From assembly GCA_964230215.1 (NCBI GenBank), contig CAXRGQ010000007.1, positions 558,001 to 622,000 on the forward strand: 64,000 bases of DNA, written 5' to 3'. This DNA is from JAUILH01 sp964230215. GTDB lineage: Bacteria; Bacteroidota; Bacteroidia; Flavobacteriales_D; JAUILH01. Positions within the stretch are counted from its first letter, which is position 1. Each line of letters opens with the position of its first letter. Below the pieces are notes generated by a model that ran no database searches, was not told where the DNA came from, and saw only the letters and a list, made by a program, of their open reading frames with translations. Below are positions 24,555-32,404 of the stretch, piece after piece. The position numbers and the translations under genes were made by a program.

Positions 24555-26876
24555 CTAAACCCGAACGCCGATAACACAGACATCATCCAATTGCTCAAAT
24601 GTACCCTTCCATTTTTCAAAAGCTTCATCGATAAGCTCTTTTTGCTTTTCCATGGGCTCGTTTTGCATGGAGAGCAGTAAGTTTTTAAAGTTTTTAGCCT
24701 TGAGTTTTTTACCCTTTTCTCCACCGAATTGGTCTGCATAGCCGTCAGAAAAAGTATAAAACGTATCGCCTTGATTAAGTTCAATAGTGTGCGTTATGTA
24801 GGGTTGTGGTTCATCAAACTTCCCTATTGGCTGTTTGTCTGCTTTCACCTCAATAAATAAGTAGTCGCCATGTTGTTCTAGCTTGGTTGCAGCAGAGAAC
24901 TCTGCTTTCACTTCCTCTAGCACAAAGCTATCGCCAGTTTCGGCCGACACAGTCTTTCTAATGATCCAGAGAGGGTTATGTGCACCAGCGTATTGTAACA
25001 GGGCGGGGGAATCAGAAACAGGGCGGTCTTGTGCCTCCAAGTCAGCTGAATTGTTGGAACCGCTCACGCTCTGTTTCTCGCTCTGTGCGAACGTTAGTGC
25101 GCACAGCGCAATGTCCATCCCGTCTTTTACCTCTTCCTCCGATTTTTCAAATTCCGATATTACTATCTCCCTTGTTTTGTCTAAAATTTTACCAGGATCT
25201 GTCAATCCGTATTCTCTTACGGACCTGTTTAGTCCGTTATTACAAACCACTGATACCATTGCTCCTGGCACACCGTGACCGGTGCAATCTGCCGCAGCAA
25301 ACAAAACACCCTCTTTAGTTGGTTCCATCCAGTAGAAGTCGCCTGCCACAATGTCCTTTGGCTTATATAAAATAAATGATTCATGGAGGTACTCTCTAAC
25401 CAACTTTTGAGGAGGTAGGATGGCAGATTGTATGCGCTTAGCGTAATTTATAGAGTCCAGTATTTCTTGATTTTTCTCATCAACAATATCCTTTTGGTGC
25501 TCCACTTCCTTTTTTTGACTCTCTATGAGTATGTTTTGTTTTTTCGTTAGTTGGAATCTACGATATGCAAAAACAGCAAATCCAATAACTAGGACAATCA
25601 CAATTCCCATGCCCCAGCGTACAATGGCGTCTTTACTAGCCTGCGTTTCTAATCGCTCTTTTTCAGCAGTATTTGCTCTTTCCTTAGCTGACAATGCTTC
25701 ATATTCCATGTCCTTGATTTCTAACTCCTTTGCATATGAGATACTGTCCATCATTGCTTGCTTATCATATGCGTACTGTGTTTCTAAGCGAATAACCTCT
25801 CTTTGCTTGTCCTCATTAGTAAGTGAGTCCTTCCAGGCTATTGATGTCTCATAATGAAACAATGACCTGCTAGGATTACCAAGCTCCTTGTACGCTTTAT
25901 ACAAACAATCATGACATGCCATTAAACCCTGACTGTTTTGCGTTTTCTCTGCAATTACAAGAGCTTTTTCACAGCTCGTTCTTGCCTCAGCATATCGACC
26001 GCTAAAGTTGTAAATAGCACCTAAGTTCATGTAGCCTGCCAACAAGCCACCCTGATCATTTAACTCCTCTCTGAGCTGGATTGCTGTTTTCATTTGAGCA
26101 ATTGCATCCGGGTATCGACCCATATCGCGATATAGATTTCCACGATTGTTATAAAGGTTTGACAAGCCCGATTTATGCTCAATCGATTCGTATATCTTTT
26201 CACATTCGTTATATGCAGCTAACGACCCCTCATAATCCCCTTCGTCCTTTTTAATTAGACCGATATTCATCAGCATTAAGCCATGTGCATAATCTTCTCC
26301 GGCTATCTGAAAAACGCTGTCCGCTCTATATATGGTTTCAAGTGCTTTAACATTATCTCCCATTGTTCTATATAGATTGCCAATATTCCCTAAGTTTCGT
26401 GCAACTCCAATGGTGTCTTGTAGCTCCTCTTTAAGTTTTGTTGACTCCATATAGAGCTCCATGGCTTTACCATATTGCCCATTGTTTTTGTAACACAATC
26501 CGAGATTTGAAAGTGATTTGGCGACATGAGACTTTTCGCCTAATTCTTTATTGATTTTTGTGTTTTCAGATAAAAAAGGAATCGCATCATTATATAGCCC
26601 TCGGACTAAATATGATATCCCCACACAGCTTAGACCATGCGATAACCAGATTTTGTTTTTTGCTTTTCTCGCACGAGTAAGCAATTCATTGCCATAAAAT
26701 TCGGCCGAATCAGGGATGACGTACATATATTCCCATGAAAGGTCGTAGAACGCCTTATATCGCACCGTATCATGAACTGACTTATCTTTAGAAATAGATA
26801 GTAGACTATCAACGGTGCTCGCGCTACCTATATTACTTATTAATAGGCACGCAAAGATGGTAAAATATCGCAGCAT
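24555..26876 (-). CDS. TPR sensor - SpoIIE/PP2C phosphatase, paralogue 4
   Basis: 773 aa, ATG start, signal peptide MLRYFTIFACLLISNIGSAS. TPRs ~30-350, coiled coil ~365-415, transmembrane helix ~421-438, phosphatase ~480-773 with every metal motif. The catalytic domain has two inserts: a Ser/Asn/Asp-rich loop after DIALCAL (SEKQSVSGSNNSADLEAQDR), shared in diverged form with paralogue 6, and a duplicated strand region (EVKAEFSAATKLEQHGDYLF before IEVKADKQPIGK), shared with paralogue 5. It is 87 bases from paralogue 3 and could be co-transcribed with it. Confidence 0.92.
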   Translation of the reverse strand: MLRYFTIFACLLISNIGSASTVDSLLSISKDKSVHDTVRYKAFYDLSWEYMYVIPDSAEFYGNELLTRARKAKNKIWLSHGLSCVGISYLVRGLYNDAIPFLSENTKINKELGEKSHVAKSLSNLGLCYKNNGQYGKAMELYMESTKLKEELQDTIGVARNLGNIGNLYRTMGDNVKALETIYRADSVFQIAGEDYAHGLMLMNIGLIKKDEGDYEGSLAAYNECEKIYESIEHKSGLSNLYNNRGNLYRDMGRYPDAIAQMKTAIQLREELNDQGGLLAGYMNLGAIYNFSGRYAEARTSCEKALVIAEKTQNSQGLMACHDCLYKAYKELGNPSRSLFHYETSIAWKDSLTNEDKQREVIRLETQYAYDKQAMMDSISYAKELEIKDMEYEALSAKERANTAEKERLETQASKDAIVRWGMGIVIVLVIGFAVFAYRRFQLTKKQNILIESQKKEVEHQKDIVDEKNQEILDSINYAKRIQSAILPPQKLVREYLHESFILYKPKDIVAGDFYWMEPTKEGVLFAAADCTGHGVPGAMVSVVCNNGLNRSVREYGLTDPGKILDKTREIVISEFEKSEEEVKDGMDIALCALTFAQSEKQSVSGSNNSADLEAQDRPVSDSPALLQYAGAHNPLWIIRKTVSAETGDSFVLEEVKAEFSAATKLEQHGDYLFIEVKADKQPIGKFDEPQPYITHTIELNQGDTFYTFSDGYADQFGGEKGKKLKAKNFKNLLLSMQNEPMEKQKELIDEAFEKWKGTFEQLDDVCVIGVRV

Positions 26877-26910
26877 GGCGTTTTAAATAAATTCTTAGAC
26901 GCCACAAGAT

Positions 26911-26940
26911 AAAAAAAGAGGCACTTAAATAAGTGCCTCT
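26911..26940 (-). terminator. Rho-independent terminator of the DUF4476 gene
   Basis: The perfect 10-bp stem AGAGGCACTT/AAGTGCCTCT, loop AAAT, followed on the minus strand by seven T residues. Confidence 0.88.
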
Positions 26941-26952
26941 AACAATAATTGT

Positions 26953-27978
26953 TTACTTACTGTTAATGTAAGTGCTTAGTTCTTCTTTTGAGTCGCTAAA
27001 ATCAAACACCTCATCTATGATGTAATAATTGTCTGGATCATATGAATGATCGTACGCATATTTAGCAAAATCAAGACGATTATCTTCAAAATCAAACTTC
27101 AGACAGATGGACTTAATATCTGCTGAGCTCAAACATTTCTTAGCAACCACTCTCTTAGCTAAAGCCAATTTGTCGTCTTCAAAATCTTCGGCGTCTAAAG
27201 CTTTGTTTACTGATGCCATGTCTGCGTTTGGATATATGCACCCAGAATTTCCATAGCTTGTTGTCCCTGACCCAGTTGATGTACCTTCAGTCGATTCGTA
27301 TCCACCACCACTTGTTGACGTTGAAGAGCTTACAGTAGTAGTTGACGAGCTTGTTGTAGTAGTTGTTGAACTTGAGTTTACATTGCCACTTCCGTCATCG
27401 CTAACATTAATATTAACTCCCATGTTGATACCACCCATGTTCATATCAACTGAGACAGACTCATTGCCAGATCCGTTTGACGTAGTTGTCTCCGTCACTG
27501 TAGTAGTTGTTGTTACAGCCGAACCGTTATTTCCATTAGATGTACCTGATTGATTAACCTTAGCGGTACTAGAGCTAGAAGCTGTTTCCTTATCAACCGA
27601 AACTTTACTATAGTCGTACTCCGTTGCTCCACTATTAGTAGCATCTCCCATAGCAACTTCACCGAAGAATCGCATTACCTTTTCGCCTTTACGGTTAGTA
27701 GTTACCTTAAACGTGTACTGCTTGTTTGGCTCAATCATAGCGTTCTTAGATATATGCTTAAGACTTGTGTTCTCAAACATCACTTTAACGCTATAAGCGC
27801 CTTCATCAATGCTATTAACTTTTACGTTAGTTTCAGGACGCGCATTTTGCATTGCTCCATTAATAAGTAAATAAAATGGGTCGCCCGAATCTGAAAATAC
27901 AATCAGGTTTGCTTTTCCCTGCCCCATAGCAGAGAGGCCTCCAAGCATACAAGAAATAATAAGTAAATATGTTTTCAT
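26953..27978 (-). CDS. Secreted DUF4476-domain protein with Ser/Thr-rich linker
   Basis: 341 aa from the ATG at 27978; a longer in-frame start at 28017 would put 13 residues before the signal peptide MKTYLLIISCMLGGLSAMGQ. Residues ~20-115 form a beta-rich N-terminal domain (ANLIVFSDSGDPFYLLINGA). A long Ser/Thr/Gly/Asn linker follows (~130-240). The C-terminal ~90 residues (ALDAEDFEDDKLALAKRVVA; ICLKFDFEDNRLDFAKYAYD) are two DUF4476 repeats. DUF4476 proteins are abundant in Bacteroidota and have no assigned role. It sits between phosphatases 4 and 5 on the same strand but has its own terminator. Confidence 0.85.
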   Translation of the reverse strand: MKTYLLIISCMLGGLSAMGQGKANLIVFSDSGDPFYLLINGAMQNARPETNVKVNSIDEGAYSVKVMFENTSLKHISKNAMIEPNKQYTFKVTTNRKGEKVMRFFGEVAMGDATNSGATEYDYSKVSVDKETASSSSTAKVNQSGTSNGNNGSAVTTTTTVTETTTSNGSGNESVSVDMNMGGINMGVNINVSDDGSGNVNSSSTTTTTSSSTTTVSSSTSTSGGGYESTEGTSTGSGTTSYGNSGCIYPNADMASVNKALDAEDFEDDKLALAKRVVAKKCLSSADIKSICLKFDFEDNRLDFAKYAYDHSYDPDNYYIIDEVFDFSDSKEELSTYINSK

Positions 27979-28119
27979 ATAGTTAGATTTAAATTGTTTA
28001 GGTGGGTCATTGTTCAAAGGCTGTGCCAGAAAATTTATTTTTCGAAAGATAGGAGATAATATTAATTTATTAGCCGTTATTCTTCATAATGCGGATGTGA
28101 CTTACACGCGGAGTCCCTC

Positions 28120-28159
28120 CGCTGAAGCTACGGCTAACGCTTAGGCTGAAGCTCCAGCG
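28120..28159 (+). repeat. 40-base palindrome after phosphatase 5
   Basis: CGCTGAAGCT...AGCTCCAGCG folds into a long hairpin with two mismatches and one bulge around loop CGC (inner stem CTAA/TTAG). It starts 6 bases after the stop codon of the phosphatase gene. The related copy is at 22147-22187. It has no T-tract on the gene's strand, so it is a REP-like or mRNA-end structure rather than a standard terminator. Confidence 0.75.
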
Positions 28160-28165
28160 CAGGAA

Positions 28166-30502
28166 CTACATGCGGACGCCGATAACACACACATCATCTA
28201 ACTGTTCAATCTCACCTTTCCATTTCTCAAAGGCTTCATCGATAATTATTCTTTGACGCTCCATGGGTTCTGATTGGATAGAGAGAAGTAGGTTTTTGAA
28301 GTTGGCTGCTTTAAACTTTTTACCCTTCTCTCCGCCAAATTGATCTGCATATCCGTCTGAAAAGATATAGAAACTATCGCCTTCATTAAGTTCAATTGTG
28401 TGCGTGGTGTAAGGCTTTGGATTATCGTATTTTCCTATAGGTTGTTTGTCTGCTTTCACCTCAATAAACAAGTAATCATCATGTTGTTCTAGTTTGGTTG
28501 CAATAGAGAACTCTGCTTTCACCTCCTCTAGCGCAAAGCCCTCAGCGGTTTCGGCCGACATAATCCGCCTAATAACCCACAATGGATTATGCGCTCCTGC
28601 ATATTCTAGAGTTGTACCTTGAAGCGAGCATAACGCTATGTCCATACCGTCCTTTACTTCCTCTTCACTCTTCTCAAACTCTGCAATTACGATTTCTCTT
28701 GTCTTATCCAAAATTCTACCAGGATCTGAAAGACCATGCTCTCTAACAGACCTGTTAAGTCCGTTATTACAAACTACACTCACCATAGCCCCTGGGACGC
28801 CATGACCTGTACAGTCTGCTGCTGCAAATAATACACCGTTCTCATTTTCTTTCTCGCTCTGATAAGGCTCCATCCAGTAAAAATCACCTGCTACAATGTC
28901 TTTGGGCTTGTATAAAACAAATGAGTTTGCGAGATATTCTTTTACCAGTTTGTTTGGTGGCAGAATCGCCGTCTGGATGCGCTTAGCGTAGTTGATAGAG
29001 TCCAATATTTCCTGATTTTTTTCTTCGAGTTCATCACGTTGTTCTGTAATTAACTCATTTGCTTTTTTCTTGTTTTTATATCCTCTAAAGATTACAAAAG
29101 CGGTTATTGCCATTAAAAGAAACCCAATCAAAAAACCGTAGCGCAATAGCTCATCTTGCTTGGCTTGTGCTTCTGCTTCTCTACTCTTTTTTTCTGCAGC
29201 CGCTTTTTCATTTTGACGTTCTTGCTGTTCTTTAGCTAAGGCTGCGTCCTTCTGTGCGATTTCTTTTTCTTTCTCAGCAGATTTAAATTTCGCCTCAAGC
29301 GTTTGGACTAACTCTTTATTCTCTTTATTCAGCAAACTGTCCTTTAAGGTGGCAAACTCAACATAATTTTCATAGGCTAATTTGTAGTTCTTGGTTGCCG
29401 CAAAATGTTCCGAAATTGCTAAACTTGCTCGCAATGATATCCTCAAGTTTTTAAGTTCTTCAGCCATCGCCTTGGACTCGTTGAAATACTTAATAGCAAG
29501 GTCATGTCTTCCTGTTAATTGATACACTTTTCCAATAGCGTTTAATGACTCTGCCCACCCAATTTTATTGTTGATTTCTTTTCGAATTTCCAGCGCTTTT
29601 AGGTCTGCCTCTAATGCTTCATCATAACGTCCCATGGCAGACAACGCTGTCCCCATATTTGCTAAAGCATTCGATTCAACCCGCTTAAGATTAGCTTTCC
29701 TTGAAATTTCATAGACATTGGTATAAATCGAAAGTGCTTCCTTATAGTTTTCGCGATTAAACATGATTGTACCCATATTAATCTTAGCAGATAATTCACA
29801 ATTCATGTCACCACCCTCTTCACAAGCTGCAGCTCCATCTTTATAGTATTCATAGGCTGTTTCGGCCTCATTCATTTGCTCATAAACACCACCTACATTA
29901 ATGTAAGACATTCCTATTCCAACCTTATCTCCTATTTCCTTTCTCTTATCTAAGGCTTTTATGCTGTTTGACAAGGCCAACTTTAGTTTACCCTCATGCA
30001 AGTATATCAAGCCGATATTAGAGTAGAGGTTTGCTTCATATTGCGTTGGTTCATCAAGCTTAGGGATAAAGCTTAAAGCAAGATTGTAATAATATAAACC
30101 AGAGTCAGGCTGACCCATGTAATTCTTTGTGTATCCAATATTAGTTAACTGATCAACAACATTTTCGAAATCTTTTACTGATAGGGAAAGGTCCTTGGAT
30201 AAGACAAAATAATGTAATGCAGAATCTGCGCTTACCTCAAAAATCATTCTGTAACCAATATTAGCCGCAATGTATGCCGCCTGTTTCTCCTTGCGGTTGG
30301 ATATCCCTAGCTCTATTCCCTGATTACCTATTTTGCTGGCGTCTTGAGTTTGAGGTAAAACGTTGCAAATATCAGTATATGCCTTAAGTTTAGCGTCAAT
30401 ATCTGCGTCACCATCAATGATTTGCTGAAGACTATCCGTGCCAGATTGAGCTTTTATTAATAAAGGCAGTATCAACAGCATTAATATGGTAAGTCTCTTC
30501 AT
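28166..30502 (-). CDS. TPR sensor - SpoIIE/PP2C phosphatase, paralogue 5
   Basis: 778 aa from the ATG at 30502 (TTG 30514 is less likely); signal peptide MKRLTILMLLILPLLIKAQ. TPRs ~75-390, a highly charged coiled coil (~405-450, KEQQERQNEKAAAEKKSREA), transmembrane helix ~453-473, phosphatase ~515-778, motifs intact. It shares the EVKAEFSIATKLEQHDDYLF insert with paralogue 4 and a short EKENENG loop before GVLFAAADC with paralogue 6 (EKQNESG). The C-terminus is GVRM instead of GVRV. It has its own upstream region, divergent from the pfkB gene. Confidence 0.92.
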   Translation of the reverse strand: MKRLTILMLLILPLLIKAQSGTDSLQQIIDGDADIDAKLKAYTDICNVLPQTQDASKIGNQGIELGISNRKEKQAAYIAANIGYRMIFEVSADSALHYFVLSKDLSLSVKDFENVVDQLTNIGYTKNYMGQPDSGLYYYNLALSFIPKLDEPTQYEANLYSNIGLIYLHEGKLKLALSNSIKALDKRKEIGDKVGIGMSYINVGGVYEQMNEAETAYEYYKDGAAACEEGGDMNCELSAKINMGTIMFNRENYKEALSIYTNVYEISRKANLKRVESNALANMGTALSAMGRYDEALEADLKALEIRKEINNKIGWAESLNAIGKVYQLTGRHDLAIKYFNESKAMAEELKNLRISLRASLAISEHFAATKNYKLAYENYVEFATLKDSLLNKENKELVQTLEAKFKSAEKEKEIAQKDAALAKEQQERQNEKAAAEKKSREAEAQAKQDELLRYGFLIGFLLMAITAFVIFRGYKNKKKANELITEQRDELEEKNQEILDSINYAKRIQTAILPPNKLVKEYLANSFVLYKPKDIVAGDFYWMEPYQSEKENENGVLFAAADCTGHGVPGAMVSVVCNNGLNRSVREHGLSDPGRILDKTREIVIAEFEKSEEEVKDGMDIALCSLQGTTLEYAGAHNPLWVIRRIMSAETAEGFALEEVKAEFSIATKLEQHDDYLFIEVKADKQPIGKYDNPKPYTTHTIELNEGDSFYIFSDGYADQFGGEKGKKFKAANFKNLLLSIQSEPMERQRIIIDEAFEKWKGEIEQLDDVCVIGVRM

Positions 30503-30593
30503 GTCAGACCACAAGATATAGAATCTAAATTACTTTTAGTCTTACAATAAGAGCATATTATACCTTCAACAAGGTGATTCCAATTTACCTTTC

Positions 30594-30601
30594 TATATTT
30601 G
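30594..30601 (+). promoter_or_regulatory. Possible -7 element of the PfkB kinase gene
   Basis: TATATTTG fits TAnnTTTG and lies 19 bases before the ATG. No good -33 box is visible. Confidence 0.4.
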
Positions 30602-30620
30602 CCTTCAAAGAAATTTAGCT

Positions 30621-31547
30621 ATGAGTCTATTAACTGTTGGAACTGTTGCGTTTGATGCTATTGAAACGCCTTTCGGAAAAACCGATAAAATTGTGGGTGG
30701 AGCAGCCACTTATATCTGCTATTCAGCTTCTTATTTTGTTGAGAAGAGTAACATTGTATCTGTTGTTGGGAATGACTTTCCACAGGACAGATTAGAGCAT
30801 TTAAAAAGCAAAGGAGTAAACCTTGATGGTCTTCAAATTAAAGAGGATGAGAAGACATTCTTTTGGTCTGGAAAATACCACATGGACATGAATACGCGAG
30901 ACACGCTGGACACTCAGTTAAACGTGCTTGAGACTTTTGACCCTGTCGTACCTGAGTCCTATCAAGATTGTACCTACTTAATGCTTGGAAACTTAGCACC
31001 TGCCGTTCAGATGTCCGTAATTAAGCAATTAAAAAACAGACCTAAGTTGGTGGTTATGGATACCATGAATTTCTGGATGGATATTGCTTTGGATGAATTA
31101 AAAGAGACGCTTAAGCACGTTGATGTTTTAACCATCAATGATGAAGAAGCTCGCCAATTATCCGGAGAGTACAGCTTAGTTAAGGCAGCAGATGTCATAC
31201 GTAAAATGGGTCCTAAGTACCTAATCATTAAGAAGGGTGAGCACGGCGCCTTGTTATTTTACAACGAAGAGACGTTCTATGCTCCTGCGCTTCCTTTACC
31301 AGAAGTAAAAGATCCAACTGGCGCTGGTGATACTTTTGCTGGTGGTTTTATTGGATATTTAGCAAGCACTGATGATATCTCATTTGATAACATGAAGCGC
31401 GCAATTATAGTGGGCTCTGCATTGGCATCTTATACATGTGAGGAGTTCGGAACGGATAAGATTGATAGTTTAAGCAGAGAAGAAATTGATAAGCGTATTA
31501 AGCGATTTAGCTCTCTTGTTCATTTTGATGGAGAGAATATCGTATAG
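30621..31547 (+). CDS. PfkB-family carbohydrate/nucleoside kinase
   Basis: 308 aa, ATG start, cytosolic. N-terminal VGGAATYICYSASYF matches the substrate-binding GG region. The C-terminal signature KDPTGAGDTFAGGFIGYLA contains the anion hole and catalytic base Asp237. ATP-dependent phosphorylation of a sugar or nucleoside is expected; adenosine-kinase-like or ribokinase-like substrates are both possible. Highly conserved in Bacteroidota as a single gene. A strong terminator follows. Confidence 0.9.
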   Translation: MSLLTVGTVAFDAIETPFGKTDKIVGGAATYICYSASYFVEKSNIVSVVGNDFPQDRLEHLKSKGVNLDGLQIKEDEKTFFWSGKYHMDMNTRDTLDTQLNVLETFDPVVPESYQDCTYLMLGNLAPAVQMSVIKQLKNRPKLVVMDTMNFWMDIALDELKETLKHVDVLTINDEEARQLSGEYSLVKAADVIRKMGPKYLIIKKGEHGALLFYNEETFYAPALPLPEVKDPTGAGDTFAGGFIGYLASTDDISFDNMKRAIIVGSALASYTCEEFGTDKIDSLSREEIDKRIKRFSSLVHFDGENIV

Positions 31548-31575
31548 ATCTGTGAGTTATTAAATATACATTAGG

Positions 31576-31602
31576 AAGCCCGGCTATAAGCTGGGCTTTT
31601 TT
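31576..31602 (+). terminator. Rho-independent terminator of the PfkB gene
   Basis: A 10-bp stem AAGCCCGGCT/AGCTGGGCTT (one G-T pair), loop ATA, then six T residues. Confidence 0.9.
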
Positions 31603-31603
31603 G

Positions 31604-32113
31604 TTAATTCCCAAATATGATAACTGGCAAGTTTTTGAACTCACTTACTCTGAGTGCTTGCATCCCGTTTTTTCTAGCCACCTTCATAGATGGTTCATTA
31701 TCAATGTGAATGATAGAAATTAGCTTATTCAGACCCATGTTATCGACCCCATAACGCTTCATTGTCTTTGCCATCTCAGTGGCATAGCCATTGCCCCAAT
31801 AATTAGGTTTTAGTGAATACGCCACCTCATAAATCACCTCACCATCAATCTCCCTTTTTAATAGGCCTGTCATTCCGATAAAAGCATTGTCAGACTTGCG
31901 AATTACAGCTAGGTGGCCCACATGATCGTCTTTATATCGCTCAATTTGCAAATGAATCCAATCCTTTGCTAGTTCTTGAACCGGTTTACTTAGATCAAAT
32001 CCAAAGAAGTGTAATCGATCGTTATTGACGAAGAACTCAGTCCAGCTTGAAATGTCTTTTTCTGTTAGCTGACGGTATTTTAGTCGTTCACTTTCTTGGT
32101 TGAAATAGTTCAT
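31604..32113 (-). CDS. GNAT-family N-acetyltransferase (RimJ/RimL type)
   Basis: 169 aa, ATG start. SERLKYRQLTEKDISSWTEF at the N-terminus, NAFIGMTGLLKREIDGEVIY, EVAYSLKPNYWGNGYATEMA (the acetyl-CoA-binding motif A) and NEPSMKVARKNGM are the RimJ/RimL-like acetyltransferase pattern. The substrate is probably an N-terminal or small-molecule amine; unknown. Convergent with the pfkB gene. Confidence 0.88.
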   Translation of the reverse strand: MNYFNQESERLKYRQLTEKDISSWTEFFVNNDRLHFFGFDLSKPVQELAKDWIHLQIERYKDDHVGHLAVIRKSDNAFIGMTGLLKREIDGEVIYEVAYSLKPNYWGNGYATEMAKTMKRYGVDNMGLNKLISIIHIDNEPSMKVARKNGMQALRVSEFKNLPVIIFGN

Positions 32114-32197
32114 AGATGTAAAACTTAATTATATCGCTATTTTAATCCCACGGTTCGCCGCTCTGATAGTGCCTAACTTTATACACGCGCTGACTAC

Positions 32198-32404
32198 GTA
32201 CATAATGACGAACTCGATTCTAGTTGTTATGCTATCATCTATATTGACGAATTCGTGCCTCATTATCATCATCACCACACTCTCAATGTTTATAGCTAGA
32301 TGTTTGCTTGAACTTTATTCGTGCAAACTAGTCACACATCCTGACGAATTCGTGCCTCATTGTCAGCATGGTGTTATCTGGCCTTCGATTGCTTCACACT
32401 CTCA
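32198..32404 (+). repeat. Single 122-bp-type unit plus two partial cores at phosphatase 6
   Basis: Two partial cores (AATGACGAACTCG at 32204; TGACGAATTCGTGCCTCAT at 32245) precede one well-conserved unit from CACACATCCTGACGAATTC to GCTTCACACTCTCA. The last bases supply the stop codon and terminal residues of the minus-strand phosphatase, as in arrays A and C. Confidence 0.85.
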
